From the NCBI GenBank assembly GCA_034437555.1, contig DAOTTQ010000037.1, positions 1-64,000 on the forward strand: 64,000 bases of DNA. Direction: 5' to 3'. Source of the stretch: JANWYT01 sp034437555. Its GTDB lineage: Bacteria > Chloroflexota > Anaerolineae > Aggregatilineales > Phototrophicaceae. Positions 43,895-53,812 of the stretch are shown here, piece by piece. Position 1 is the first letter of the stretch, and the number at the start of each line of letters is the position of its first letter. The notes under the pieces were generated by a model. The model was given only the letters and a program-made list of their open reading frames with translations. It did not search any database and was not told where the DNA came from. Made by a program: the position numbers and the translations under genes.

Positions 43895-43974
43895 TGCGTT
43901 CTCTCCTTCGTTTTTTCTCATCAGTGTATGCTATAATCCGCCCGTATGGCAAATAAAAGATAGGGTTATTCAAG

Positions 43975-45147
43975 ATGGATTTTGAACTTAATGACGAACT
44001 AAAAATGTTTCAACGGGCTGTCCGTGATTTTTGCGAAAAAGAACTAAAGCCACACGCCACAGAAGCCGACGAAACAGGGCAATTGGCGTGGTCTGCCATC
44101 CATAAAATGCCCATGCTAGGCTTAACGGGCTTACAAGTGCCAGAAGCCTTTGGGGGCGCAGAAATGGACACCACAGGCGCCAGCATCGCCGTAGAAGAAA
44201 TTGGGCGTGTTTGTGGCTCTACCGGCTTAAGCATTAGCGCACACAACGGGCTAGGGTGTGGGACCATCGTCAACTGGGGTAACGCCGAACAACAAGCCCA
44301 TTGGTTGCCCATTTTAACCGCAGGCAAGCACTTGGGCGCACTTGCCCTCACAGAACCCCAAGCAGGCTCTGACTTACTAAATGGAGCGCAAGTGACCGCC
44401 ATTCGTGATGGCAATGAATGGGTGATTAACGGCACAAAAGCATGGATTACCAACGTGAGCTTTGCGCCCGTAATTAGTGTGCTAGTGCGTACTGGGGGCA
44501 ATGCAGGCTCTAAGAGCTTTAGCATGGTTTTAGTAGAACCCACCCGTGAGGGCGTTACCGTACACCCCCCCGAAAAGAAAATGGGCTTGAAAGCCTCTCC
44601 TACCCACATGATTAGCTTCGAGAATGTGCGCGTGCCGTATGAAAACTTGCTAGGTGAAGAGGGCAAGGGTTTCTATATGACCATGCAGACGCTAGACAGT
44701 GGACGCATTAGTATTGGCGCATTAAGCGTTGGGCTGGCACAAGGCGCGTTTGAAGAAATGGTCAAATATGCCCAAGACCGTAAAGCCTTTGGCGAACCGA
44801 TTGCCAATAAACAACTTATTCAAGAAAAAATCGCCAATGCTGCCGTTGAAATTGAAGCTGCCCGAACACTCGTCTACAAAGCGGCATGGCTAAAGGACAA
44901 AGGGCGCGACTACACCAAAATAGCCGCCATTGCCAAGCTAAAAGCCAGTGAAGTTGCCGAGCGTGTGTGCTTCGATGCCGTTCAGGTACACGGAAGCTAT
45001 GGTTACAGCCGTGAATACCCCGTGGAGCGCATGTATCGCGACCAACGCCTGATGCAAATTGGCGAAGGCACTAGTGAAATTCAGCGCGTGGTGATTGCCC
45101 GCCGTGTACTTCAAGAGTTTGAACAAGGCACACTAAACAGTATTTAG
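43975..45147 (+). CDS. Acyl-CoA dehydrogenase (short-chain type)
   Basis: 390 residues. ALTEPQAGSDL (123-133), FAD and substrate motifs and the catalytic Glu364 in QIGEGTSEIQ; the position matches short-chain/butyryl-CoA dehydrogenases (IYEGTxEI). Residues around VQVHGSYGYSREYPVERMYRD are typical. Partners: ETF. Followed by the secreted GH13 gene after 18 bases, probably one operon. No strong Shine-Dalgarno before ATG 43975. Confidence 0.93.
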   Translation: MDFELNDELKMFQRAVRDFCEKELKPHATEADETGQLAWSAIHKMPMLGLTGLQVPEAFGGAEMDTTGASIAVEEIGRVCGSTGLSISAHNGLGCGTIVNWGNAEQQAHWLPILTAGKHLGALALTEPQAGSDLLNGAQVTAIRDGNEWVINGTKAWITNVSFAPVISVLVRTGGNAGSKSFSMVLVEPTREGVTVHPPEKKMGLKASPTHMISFENVRVPYENLLGEEGKGFYMTMQTLDSGRISIGALSVGLAQGAFEEMVKYAQDRKAFGEPIANKQLIQEKIANAAVEIEAARTLVYKAAWLKDKGRDYTKIAAIAKLKASEVAERVCFDAVQVHGSYGYSREYPVERMYRDQRLMQIGEGTSEIQRVVIARRVLQEFEQGTLNSI

Positions 45148-45165
45148 CAGCAGAAAGGTTTTTTA

Positions 45166-46758
45166 ATGAGTGTATCCAAAAAAATTATTGCCCTAGTCGT
45201 TCTAATGCTATGTGTAGGAAGTGTTGCTCCTCAAGAACCCCGTGAAGTCTCTTGGTGGGAAGGTCGCACATGGTATTTGCTCTTTGTACGTAGCTTTTAC
45301 GATAGCGATGGCGATGGCGTGGGCGACTTTAGAGGCATTGCCGAAAAACTAGACTATCTGCAAGATTTGGGCATTGGGGGCATTTGGCTAATGCCCATCA
45401 CAGAAAGCACCAGCTATCATGGCTATGATACCGAAGATTACTATGATGTAGAACAAGACTACGGCACGATGGAAGATTTTCAGTATTTGCTAGCAGAAGC
45501 CCGCCAACGCGACATTAAAATCATCATGGACTTGGTGATTAACCACACCTCTAGCCAACATGAATGGTTTTTAGAATCTACGGCAGGCGGTAGCCCTTAT
45601 GATGAGTGGTATGTATGGCGTGATGAAGACCCACGTTACAATGGGCCCTGGGGGCAACCTGCATGGTATCGCGAGGGAGAACGCTATTATTACGCGCCCT
45701 TCTGGAGTGAAATGCCCGACCTCAACTTTGATAATCCCGAAGTAACTGATGAAATGTTAAGCATCGCAGAGTTTTGGCTAGATGAAGTAGGCGTAGACGG
45801 CTTTAGACTAGATGCCGTGAAATACTTGTTAGAACAAGAAGTAGAAGGGCGTAACATCCTCCAAAATACACCCAGCACACGCCAATGGCTAACACGCTTT
45901 AATGAGTTTACCAAGCGCATTAACCCCGAAGCCTTCGTCATTGGTGAAGTGTGGGATGATACATTCATCGTAGCACGCTACACCAACGAAAACGCCATTG
46001 ATGCAGGCTTTGAGTTTCGGCTTGCAGAAGCCATGCTAACAAGTATTCGTTCTCGCAATAAACGCGCTGTCCAAGCACAAATTACCACTGTGCTGGGGAG
46101 CTTTGAAGATAGCTCACAGTTTGCCCCGTTCCTAAGCAATCATGACCAAGACCGCGTTATGACGCTCCTAGAGGGCAATGTAGAGGCAAATAAAGCCCTT
46201 GCCAGCGCAATGCTTACCTTACCCGGTGCACCCTTTTTGTACTATGGCGAAGAAATTGGCATGATGGGCGGAAAACCCGACGAAAACATCCGCCGTCCGA
46301 TGCAGTGGGACACCACACCCGTTACAGGGGGATTTACCACTGGCACACCTTGGCAGCCACTGGCACAAGGCTTGGAAGAAACCACAGTCGCCAACCAGCT
46401 CCAAGACCCTAGCTCACTGCTTAATCACTATCGCTCGCTGATTGCCTTACGCAATAGCACGCCCACATTAGTAACAGGCGAAACGCTCATTCTTGCCAGT
46501 CGCCCTAGTGCCATTCACGCTATTTTGCGCCATGACGCTAACGGCAAGTATTTGGTCATCATCAATCTAGGCAATCGTGAGCTAACCGACTATGCCATCA
46601 GTTCAGCAGGCATTGATTTAGCCCCTGTCACCAGCCTTAACGTTGTGTTTGGCGCAGGCGACATTGCCCCCCTCAGCCTAAGCGAAACAGGCGACTTGCT
46701 AGACTATCTACCAAAGACGCTATCCCCCTACGAAACGCTGATTCTGCGTTTAGATTAA
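45166..46758 (+). CDS. Secreted alpha-amylase-family (GH13) glycoside hydrolase
   Basis: 530 residues with a Sec signal peptide (hydrophobic 6-20; cleavage near residue 21-22). GH13 motifs: region I DLVINH (122-127), nucleophile Asp216 in DGFRLDAVK, Glu261 in VIGEVWD and Asp327 in LSNHDQDR. DSDGDGVGDFRGI (46-58) is the calcium-binding loop of alpha-glucosidases/amylases. C-terminal beta sandwich from about 440. Degrades starch-like glucans outside the cell. Follows the acyl-CoA dehydrogenase on the same strand. Confidence 0.93.
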   Translation: MSVSKKIIALVVLMLCVGSVAPQEPREVSWWEGRTWYLLFVRSFYDSDGDGVGDFRGIAEKLDYLQDLGIGGIWLMPITESTSYHGYDTEDYYDVEQDYGTMEDFQYLLAEARQRDIKIIMDLVINHTSSQHEWFLESTAGGSPYDEWYVWRDEDPRYNGPWGQPAWYREGERYYYAPFWSEMPDLNFDNPEVTDEMLSIAEFWLDEVGVDGFRLDAVKYLLEQEVEGRNILQNTPSTRQWLTRFNEFTKRINPEAFVIGEVWDDTFIVARYTNENAIDAGFEFRLAEAMLTSIRSRNKRAVQAQITTVLGSFEDSSQFAPFLSNHDQDRVMTLLEGNVEANKALASAMLTLPGAPFLYYGEEIGMMGGKPDENIRRPMQWDTTPVTGGFTTGTPWQPLAQGLEETTVANQLQDPSSLLNHYRSLIALRNSTPTLVTGETLILASRPSAIHAILRHDANGKYLVIINLGNRELTDYAISSAGIDLAPVTSLNVVFGAGDIAPLSLSETGDLLDYLPKTLSPYETLILRLD

Positions 46759-46770
46759 CCCACAGAAAAC

Positions 46771-46810
46771 ACAAAAGGGCGCAATACTCACTCGCGCCCT
46801 TTTGTTTATT
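46771..46810 (+). terminator. Terminator after the secreted GH13 gene
   Basis: ACAAAAGGGCGC (46771-46782) pairs with GCGCCCTTTTGT (46794-46805), followed by TTATTTATTTT. Probably also serves the minus-strand gene ending at 46840. Confidence 0.8.
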
Positions 46811-46839
46811 TATTTTTTCGTCAAGCACCATAAAACAAG

Positions 46840-48597
46840 TTATGATGGCGTTTCTTCATCGGGAATAAAGGCTTCCCAGTCGCCTTCCATGCCGTTCTCG
46901 GTAACACCGTAGTAAATACGAAGTTTTGTGCCGTCGCGCTGTACAAGGTCATAGCGGACATCGCCGCCTTTTTCGTAGCGTCGCCACAAGCCCACATCGC
47001 CATACCACTGTACTTTGTTGGCTTTAATGGGGTTACTTTCGTATTGCTTAATCGCATAGTGCCACAAACGCCTCGCAGAACTCATGGTGACATTTTTAAC
47101 GATGTTGCCGTTACGAAGGTCACGCATAGTAAAATAGCGGTCGTTATTGCGCTCTTCGGTGTCCACAATTTCAACACCTGCACGCGGTGGCTGTATACCG
47201 CCCTCGCCGTCCTCATCACTAAAGATGTCGTCATCGTCATCGTCAAAACGGGCATAAGGGGTGGTATCGGCTTGTTCAAAAAGCAAGCCTTGTTTCACCA
47301 AGTTGACGATTTCGTCACGCAATGCCAGCGCAGACTCGCGTTCATCACGCACGTAAATCAGGTTATTGTTCATAGCGTAGGGGCGGTCTTCGCCAAATGG
47401 CACTAAAATTCTTACAATCAGCTTGCCCTGCGTTTCTTGCGAGTCTATCTCAACATCTAAGGTAGGGGTTATCATCCGCGCCACCGCTTCTTGCAAGCCC
47501 ACAATGGCATCGGCAACATTGGTAATCCCCAGCGTTATCTTGTCTTTTTCTGGGCTTACGCCAATATAGATTGTGCCACCATTCGTATTGGCAAAGGCAC
47601 AAACGTCTGTAATAACCTGCGTGATTTGCTCGGTATTGCCCGTAAACACCTCATGAAACGACTGCACAAGGTTATCGCCCTCTTCACGCGCTGCCTGAAT
47701 ATAGTCAAACGCGCTTCTTTCGGGATGATAAGGACGTGTACGCGAAAAATCTGTGCTGTTAAACAGGTCACGGATTGCCTCAAAACTGCGTTCCATTAAG
47801 GACATTTCTGTTACACGCTCACCAATGCCAAAGCGCGTATTTTTGCCCTCTACAAATGAATCTAAACTGTGGGCATCACTCCCTTGAATGAGGTGCATTC
47901 GGCGTGGATATTCGGGTTTGGTGCCATCAAAGAAGCGTTGTGTGCTACCCCGCCCCTTGTGTTGTAAGTCGGTTAGCTCTAAGGCGTGAAGGTGGCGGTC
48001 TTGGGTATAGGCAATGCGTGTTTGCCCCCCAAAGTTCATGCCCCTCATCATCACCCCGTGTGCCGCGTTAATGTGTGCTGCAATGACTATACCACCCGCC
48101 TCATGAATCAAGCGATAAGCATCCAATACATCCGCCGTAGACCCTGCGGCTGCATCGCCACTTTCTAATACACCGTTGGGTACATTTAGGCTTAACAAGA
48201 TGTGTTCAATGGTGCGAATGGGTGTGCTTGGTGCGAAAATGCCAAGCACATGAAAACCAAAAGTTGCTGTAAATTCAAAACCAGGAAGCACCAACACCTT
48301 ATCTAAAAGGCGTTGATACTCTAACAGAAGGCGCGTTTCCTCTGGTAAGGCACGCCCCATTTCTTCTAAAAACGTTAGGCGTTCTACTTCGCGTATCATG
48401 GCGGCATAGCCATTGACCGTGTTATGGTCGGTAAAGGCGATAATATCAATGCCACGATATTCTGCACGCCGTAGAATATCTAAAAAGTGCGCCTCTTTAT
48501 CTTTGTAATCAATACTTGCAGGGGTGTGCATGTGCAAATCGGCACGGTACCACTGCATACGGTTATCGGTGCTAGGGGTTTTTCTCTTACCTGCCAC
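46840..48597 (-). CDS. PHP metal-dependent phosphoesterase fused to AlbA_2 (Schlafen-type) domain
   Basis: 585 residues. PHP domain 15-290: metal ligands HMH (22,24), DHN (57-59), Glu108 in GFEF, His116, His175 and DAH (241-243), all preserved. Residues 305-430 are an AlbA_2 domain with FANTNGGTIYIGV (335-347), a nucleic-acid or nucleotide-associated domain also found in Schlafen proteins. An acidic linker (452-466) leads to a C-terminal domain (about 480-575) rich in aromatic residues. Start GTG 48597, AAGG upstream; ATG 48558 also possible. Preceded by a receiver protein gene by 21 bases. Likely a phosphoesterase or nuclease acting on a nucleic-acid or nucleotide substrate; unproven. Confidence 0.85.
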   Translation of the reverse strand: MAGKRKTPSTDNRMQWYRADLHMHTPASIDYKDKEAHFLDILRRAEYRGIDIIAFTDHNTVNGYAAMIREVERLTFLEEMGRALPEETRLLLEYQRLLDKVLVLPGFEFTATFGFHVLGIFAPSTPIRTIEHILLSLNVPNGVLESGDAAAGSTADVLDAYRLIHEAGGIVIAAHINAAHGVMMRGMNFGGQTRIAYTQDRHLHALELTDLQHKGRGSTQRFFDGTKPEYPRRMHLIQGSDAHSLDSFVEGKNTRFGIGERVTEMSLMERSFEAIRDLFNSTDFSRTRPYHPERSAFDYIQAAREEGDNLVQSFHEVFTGNTEQITQVITDVCAFANTNGGTIYIGVSPEKDKITLGITNVADAIVGLQEAVARMITPTLDVEIDSQETQGKLIVRILVPFGEDRPYAMNNNLIYVRDERESALALRDEIVNLVKQGLLFEQADTTPYARFDDDDDDIFSDEDGEGGIQPPRAGVEIVDTEERNNDRYFTMRDLRNGNIVKNVTMSSARRLWHYAIKQYESNPIKANKVQWYGDVGLWRRYEKGGDVRYDLVQRDGTKLRIYYGVTENGMEGDWEAFIPDEETPS

Positions 48598-48618
48598 AAC
48601 AAGCCTTCTTCAATACGT

Positions 48619-48972
48619 CTATACAATGAATCGGGTAAATAAAATGGGTAATTCGGCGGGTTCAAAGGGTTTAATGAGGAACGCATTTGCCCCAGCAGAC
48701 ATGGCTTCATCTTCCATATTCATACCACTGACCATAATCACCGGGAGTAATTGCCATTTATCACCCGCACGCATCTCGCGCAAAATGTCTACGCCATGTG
48801 CATCTGCAAGATGATAATCCATCAAAAGCAAATCAGGGTTTGTTCTGTCCAGCGTAGGCAATACATCCACCCCACGACTTACAACAACTACGTCATAGCC
48901 ATCAAGTTCTAAAAGAGTTCGCAACAGTGATGTTGTGGTCTTGTCATCGTCCACCAGCATAATTTTAGTCAA
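48619..48972 (-). CDS. Single-domain response regulator
   Basis: 117 residues, one receiver domain with a complete active site: VDDD (7-10), phosphoacceptor Asp52 in LMDYHLADAHG and Lys101 in FLIKPFEP. No output domain. Between lon (76 bases upstream) and the PHP/AlbA_2 gene (21 bases downstream). Confidence 0.88.
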   Translation of the reverse strand: MTKIMLVDDDKTTTSLLRTLLELDGYDVVVVSRGVDVLPTLDRTNPDLLLMDYHLADAHGVDILREMRAGDKWQLLPVIMVSGMNMEDEAMSAGANAFLIKPFEPAELPILFTRFIV

Positions 48973-49048
48973 GAAAGCCTCCTTAGCACATACTTATTCC
49001 CGTTAAAGTAAGGCAGGGTTGATGCACCCCGCCCCCTTTGTAGTGTAT

Positions 49049-51532
49049 CTAGTTATCGGTAGTATGTCTAGCAAGCACCTGTGGCAATGCAATCGGCAAA
49101 ACTTCATCATAGTGCGACACCAAGACAAAACGCATGGTTTTGCGAACTTCTTCGGGCAATTCTTCAAGGTCTTGCTCATTTTTCTTGGGCAAAATAACGG
49201 TGTCCACGCCCAAGCGATGCGCTGCCAATACTTTATCTTTGATGCCCCCCACAGGAAGCACTTGCCCGTTCAGCGTTAGTTCACCTGTCATTGCCACATT
49301 GCTTTGCGTGGTAAAACCCGTTAAAAGCGATGTAAGCGCAATGGCGATGGTAATCCCTGCGGAGGGCCCATCTTTAGGGGTTGCGCCAGCAGGAACGTGC
49401 AAGTGAAGGTCGTTTTCAGTAAATACTTTGGGGTCGATGCCCAGTTCTAGTGCTTTCGAGCGCACAAAACTAAGTGCGATACGTGCGCTTTCCTGCATCA
49501 CTTCGCCCAATTGCCCCGTAAGTTGGAAGTTTCCCTTACCACCTGCCAGCGTTCGCGCCTCTATAAACAGCACATCCCCCCCTACAGGTGTCCATGCCAA
49601 GCCTGTAGTCACGCCAGGGCTTTCTAGGCGGTCTTCTAGCTCTGTACGATAGCCAAAGCGTGGCTTGCCCAATAGCTCTCTCACCATGCCTTCATTCACT
49701 TCGATGGTGTTTTGGTCACCTTCAGCAATGCGTGTAACCACTTTACGCGCCACGCGCCCAATTTCACGCTCTAAAGAACGCACGCCCGCTTCACGCGTAA
49801 AATCACGCACTAAAGACATTAACGCTTCTTGGTTAAATGTGATTTCTTCTTTGCGTAGCCCGTTTTCTCTAATCTGGCGTGGCACAAGATACTCACTCGC
49901 AATGGCTAGTTTTTCTTGCTCGGTATAGCCACTAAGCTGAATAATTTCCATGCGGTCTAGCAAAGGCAAGGGAATGGTATCCAGTGAGTTTGCTGTTGTT
50001 ACAAACATCACTTCGCTTAAATCAAACGCCACATCCAGATAGGTGTCTCTAAACTCGGCGTTTTGTTCGGGATCTAGTAGTTCTAGCAACGCCGAAGCAG
50101 GGTCGCCTCTAAAGTCACGCCCTAGCTTGTCTACTTCATCTAGCATAATAAGCGGGTTACGCGTGCCAATACGCCGTAGCGATTGCACAATACGCCCCGG
50201 CATTGCGCCAACATACGTCCGTCTAAAGCCCCGAATTTCGGCTTCATCACGCACACCCCCCAATGACAAACGAATAAATTTACGCCCCATTGCCCGCGCA
50301 ATAGACGCACCTAATGAAGTCTTGCCTACGCCGGGAGGGCCCACAAAGCACAAAATCGCGCCCAAACGCTCACGGCGCACGCTGTCCTCATAGGCTTCGC
50401 TAAACTCATCAGCGCGGTCTGCCCGCAGTTTTCGTACAGCTAAAAACTCCAGAATGCGCTCTTTAATATCCTTTAGCCCATGATGGTCATGGTTAAGCAC
50501 TGCACGCGCATTTTTAATGTCTAGGTTGTCGTCTGTACGAACATTCCAAGGCATCGCTGTTACCCATTCTAAATAGGTGCGAATAACTCCGTATTCTGCG
50601 CTGGCAATTGATAACTTAGAAAGACGGTCTAGCTCACGCTCGGCTTCTTTTTCGGCTTCTTCGGTCATGCCAATGGTTGCAATGCGCTTACGGAAGTTTT
50701 CCACTTCTTCTAGCTCATCACCACTTTCAGAGAGTTCGCGTTGGATAACCTTCATTTGTTCGCGCAGATAATAGTCGCGTTGTACCTTCTCCATTTCGGA
50801 TTGGGCTTCGTTTTGAATCTTACGACCAATCTCTAGCACTTCCAGCTCTTTGATAAGGTATTCATACAACGACAAGAGCTTGTCACGGGTTGAGTCTATC
50901 TCTAGCAGCTTTTGTGATTTCTCAAGGTCAATCCGCACATAAGACGCAATAGAATAGACCATCGACAATACATCTTTGGTACCTAGCGCAGTAGACACCA
51001 ATTCAGAAGGAATGTTGCCAGAAATGTCCGATAATTGGCGGAAGGTATCACTAATGTTGCGTACCAACGCTTCAATTTCTACGGATTCTGTAACGACTTC
51101 TGGCACATGGCTAATTTTAGCGCGTAAATACGGTTCTTCGGTGGTAAATTCGTCTATCCGCACGCGGTTCATCCCCTGAACCAACAGGCGTACAGTGCCA
51201 TCAGGCGCACGGAACAGGCGATGAATGGTGGCTAATGTGCCAATCTTATACACATCATCGGGCCCCGGCTTTTCTAGTTCGGGGTCATGTGATGTTACCA
51301 AGACCACTTTTCTATCGCCGTTAATCACATCGTCCACAAGACGCACACTGCGAGGTTGCCCAACAGTAAGGGGTCCCGTAGTAAATGGGTAAATCACCAA
51401 ACCACGTAGAGGCAACACGGGAAGTTCAGAAGGTAGCTCTAAACTATCATTGGGTTTGTCATTTTCAGAGTTAGTTTCTTTTGTAAATGACAACATTTCC
51501 TCTATCAGGCTTTCAAATTCATCGTTGCTCAT
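49049..51532 (-). CDS. lon: ATP-dependent protease Lon
   Basis: 827 residues, LonA type. N-terminal substrate domain (35-240) and coiled coil (240-300); Walker A GPPGVGKT (398-405), Walker B LIMLDEVD (461-468); the C-terminal protease domain has catalytic Ser724 in PKDGPSAG and Lys767 in GGIKDK. Degrades misfolded proteins and short-lived regulators. Start ATG 51532 with AAGGA upstream. Confidence 0.96.
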   Translation of the reverse strand: MSNDEFESLIEEMLSFTKETNSENDKPNDSLELPSELPVLPLRGLVIYPFTTGPLTVGQPRSVRLVDDVINGDRKVVLVTSHDPELEKPGPDDVYKIGTLATIHRLFRAPDGTVRLLVQGMNRVRIDEFTTEEPYLRAKISHVPEVVTESVEIEALVRNISDTFRQLSDISGNIPSELVSTALGTKDVLSMVYSIASYVRIDLEKSQKLLEIDSTRDKLLSLYEYLIKELEVLEIGRKIQNEAQSEMEKVQRDYYLREQMKVIQRELSESGDELEEVENFRKRIATIGMTEEAEKEAERELDRLSKLSIASAEYGVIRTYLEWVTAMPWNVRTDDNLDIKNARAVLNHDHHGLKDIKERILEFLAVRKLRADRADEFSEAYEDSVRRERLGAILCFVGPPGVGKTSLGASIARAMGRKFIRLSLGGVRDEAEIRGFRRTYVGAMPGRIVQSLRRIGTRNPLIMLDEVDKLGRDFRGDPASALLELLDPEQNAEFRDTYLDVAFDLSEVMFVTTANSLDTIPLPLLDRMEIIQLSGYTEQEKLAIASEYLVPRQIRENGLRKEEITFNQEALMSLVRDFTREAGVRSLEREIGRVARKVVTRIAEGDQNTIEVNEGMVRELLGKPRFGYRTELEDRLESPGVTTGLAWTPVGGDVLFIEARTLAGGKGNFQLTGQLGEVMQESARIALSFVRSKALELGIDPKVFTENDLHLHVPAGATPKDGPSAGITIAIALTSLLTGFTTQSNVAMTGELTLNGQVLPVGGIKDKVLAAHRLGVDTVILPKKNEQDLEELPEEVRKTMRFVLVSHYDEVLPIALPQVLARHTTDN

Positions 51533-51551
51533 ATCTTATCCTTGTAGATTA

Positions 51552-51566
51552 CTCAAACATTTTGAG
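51552..51566. repeat. Inverted repeat in the lon leader
   Basis: CTCAAA-CAT-TTTGAG is a perfect 15-base inverted repeat about 20 bases upstream of the lon start. Possible stem or operator; too small to assign. Confidence 0.3.
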
Positions 51567-51704
51567 CAATTGAATTGGCATAGAATCGTGTATGATAGTA
51601 AGAGTAGTGTAGCTTAACTGAGTAAAAAGAGCATAAGATTATTCTGAGGCAAGTAAGTCTTTCACGGAAATCAAAAGACTCATGCACAACACGGAGACCA
51701 GAGA

Positions 51705-51905
51705 GTGATTTACAAAATAAGCTATGTAGTAGGTGATGATTCGTCACCAGGCATCATCAAAGTTCAAGACCAACAACCTCAAGTCGGAGATTCTGTGGCT
51801 ATTGGCAACCGCACGTTTCAAGTCTTAGAAGTCACACAGATGATTCCGCCTAAAAATGATGAGGTTTTTTTGTTAGTCACCCTTGTTGAACAAGCTCCCA
51901 ATTAA
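51705..51905 (+). CDS. Small protein, 66 aa
   Basis: Sequence beta-rich with VGDSVAIGNRTFQVLEVTQ, resembling a small KOW/SH3-like barrel, then a hydrophobic end. GTG 51705 with GGAG eight bases upstream. Divergent from lon and convergent (4-base overlap of stops) with the MBL hydrolase. Family not recognised. Confidence 0.6.
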   Translation: MIYKISYVVGDDSSPGIIKVQDQQPQVGDSVAIGNRTFQVLEVTQMIPPKNDEVFLLVTLVEQAPN

Positions 51906-52660
51906 AACTCAAATTCGTCATAGTCCTTGCACAAATGAACGGGGCCCGAAAACACTTCTTGGGCTTCACTTACAAGGGGCGTTGGGTCTTGGTTCCAAAC
52001 TTGGTAGTGAATAAGATATAGTGATTTTGCGTTTGCTTCACGGGCAATTTCGGCAGCTTGGCGCGCGGTGCTGTGTCCGGGTGGCGGTCCCGCCGCTTCA
52101 TGAATAAGCACATCTACATCTTTGGCAATTTTACGCACCCCTTCACAAGGTTCTGTATCACAACCATACCCAAGAACTGCACCATTGTGCTTGTTTTCTA
52201 TACGCATACCAATTGTGGGAACAAAATGGCTCACAGGGAATGAGTGAATCCGAAAGTCGCGGTTTTCTAGCAATGGCACATTATCACGTTCTGACACACG
52301 ATGAAAAGACACAGGGAAGAAATTGGGCCACTCTAGCCAACCGTAGGCTGCCATAATGTCCTCAATGCGGTTGATGCAGTGGTGCAAACCATAAATCCGC
52401 ATAGGAGCTTTACGCCCTAGTAGCCACATGTGCATCATCATATTAGGCACACCCGCCACATGGTCGGGGTGAAAATGAGTCAGGATGATGTCTTGTAACG
52501 ACTCGTCATCTATTCCCAAGTTTTTAATCTTGCCCAATGGATTAGACCCCGCATCTACCAAGATGGGGGTATCTTGCTCCCCAACAAGTAAAAAGTGGGT
52601 GTAATCGTGTTGTGCATCATTAACTGCTGCCGCAGACCCTAAAATAACCACTCGCGCCAT
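51902..52660 (-). CDS. MBL-fold metallo-hydrolase (RNase Z-like)
   Basis: 252 residues. Zinc motif THFHPDH (about 67-73) plus later His (SFPVSHFV), Asp (GYGCDTEP), His in LIHEAA and in LIHYQV: ligand set as in the RNase Z/ElaC superfamily, though the tRNA-binding exosite is not evident. Likely a phosphodiesterase. Start ATG 52660; the in-frame TTG at 52681 lacks support. Confidence 0.85.
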   Translation of the reverse strand: MARVVILGSAAAVNDAQHDYTHFLLVGEQDTPILVDAGSNPLGKIKNLGIDDESLQDIILTHFHPDHVAGVPNMMMHMWLLGRKAPMRIYGLHHCINRIEDIMAAYGWLEWPNFFPVSFHRVSERDNVPLLENRDFRIHSFPVSHFVPTIGMRIENKHNGAVLGYGCDTEPCEGVRKIAKDVDVLIHEAAGPPPGHSTARQAAEIAREANAKSLYLIHYQVWNQDPTPLVSEAQEVFSGPVHLCKDYDEFEF

Positions 52661-52732
52661 AGAAAAGGCTACCTTTAACAAATAATGGACTAGCCTAAAT
52701 TATAGCCCATTTCTGTATTTACACATCACAAT

Positions 52733-52764
52733 AAAACAAAAGAGGGAACAATTGCCCCTCTTTG
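52733..52764 (-). terminator. Terminator after the nucleotide-sugar operon
   Basis: AAAGAGGG (52739-52746) pairs with CCCTCTTT (52756-52763); minus-strand reading ends in TGTTTTATT. Confidence 0.65.
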
Positions 52765-52789
52765 CGTATTTCAGGCTGCCTTTCACGCG

Positions 52790-53812
52790 TTACTTGGCAT
52801 CTGCAAGGCGTTGGGCGTATTGCTTTTTGTAAAACTCCAGATATTCACCCGTTTTAATCTTACGCCACCACCAAGCATTCTCTTTGTACCATGCCACCGT
52901 TTGTTTTAAGCCTTCTTCAAAGGTCATCTGACGCGCCCACCCCAACGCCTTTGCCTTGTCCGCGTTCATTGCATAACGGCGGTCATGTCCGGGGCGGTCT
53001 GGTACATATTTAATCAATGTTTCGGGTTTACCAAGTTCTTGCAAAAGAAGGCGCACCACATCGATATTGTGGTGCAGGTCTTCGCCGGCAATGTTATAGG
53101 CTTCACCGCTTACGCCATGATGTAATACAGTGTCTACACCGCGCGCGTGATCATCCACATACAACCAATCCCGAATTTGCATCCCATCCCCATACACAGG
53201 CAAGGGTTGGTCATCTAGGGCTTCTGTAATAAACAACGGAATGAGTTTTTCAGGATAGTGATACACCCCATAAGTATTGCTACCGCGTGTTATTACTGTA
53301 TCCATGCCATAGGTGACATGATAGCTCCGCACCATCAGCTCACCCCCTGCTTTTGTGGCAGCATAGGGCGAGTTTGGCAAGAAGCTGTCGTTTTCTAGGC
53401 TAAAGCCTTCATGCACATCGCCATAAACCTCATCCGTAGACACCTGCAAAAACCGTCCAACACCGTGTAAACGCCCTTGTTCTAAGAGGGTATACACGCC
53501 ATAAACATCCGTGCGAATAAAGGCATCGGGGTCTAGGATACTACGGTCAACGTGGCTTTCGGCAGCAAAATTGACAATGGTATCAATCTTGAAGGTGTCT
53601 AGTGTGCTTCTTACACCCTCTGCATCGGCAATGTCACCCTGCACAAACGCATAATTAGGGGCATCTTTCACCGTCAGCAGGTTATCAAGATTGCCCGCAT
53701 ACGTGAGCTTATCAAACACTACAATTTTATACTGCGGATAGGTCTTTACCATGCGGCGTACAAACGCACTCCCAATAAAGCCCGCCCCACCCGTGACCAA
53801 CAAATTATTCAT
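52790..53812 (-). CDS. rfbB: dTDP-glucose 4,6-dehydratase
   Basis: 340 residues, extended SDR. NAD motif GGAGFIG (8-14), dehydratase signature STDEVYG with Asp127-Glu128, and active site YAATK (Tyr150, Lys154). Converts dTDP-glucose to dTDP-4-keto-6-deoxyglucose. Start ATG 53812 overlaps the HAD gene by 8 bases; the longer frame (53887) is inside that gene. Confidence 0.94.
   Translation of the reverse strand: MNNLLVTGGAGFIGSAFVRRMVKTYPQYKIVVFDKLTYAGNLDNLLTVKDAPNYAFVQGDIADAEGVRSTLDTFKIDTIVNFAAESHVDRSILDPDAFIRTDVYGVYTLLEQGRLHGVGRFLQVSTDEVYGDVHEGFSLENDSFLPNSPYAATKAGGELMVRSYHVTYGMDTVITRGSNTYGVYHYPEKLIPLFITEALDDQPLPVYGDGMQIRDWLYVDDHARGVDTVLHHGVSGEAYNIAGEDLHHNIDVVRLLLQELGKPETLIKYVPDRPGHDRRYAMNADKAKALGWARQMTFEEGLKQTVAWYKENAWWWRKIKTGEYLEFYKKQYAQRLADAK

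Noticed and set aside
47044..47406. Plus-strand frame of 120 codons opposite the PHP/AlbA_2 gene
   Set aside because: Shadow frame of a gene with intact metal and domain motifs.
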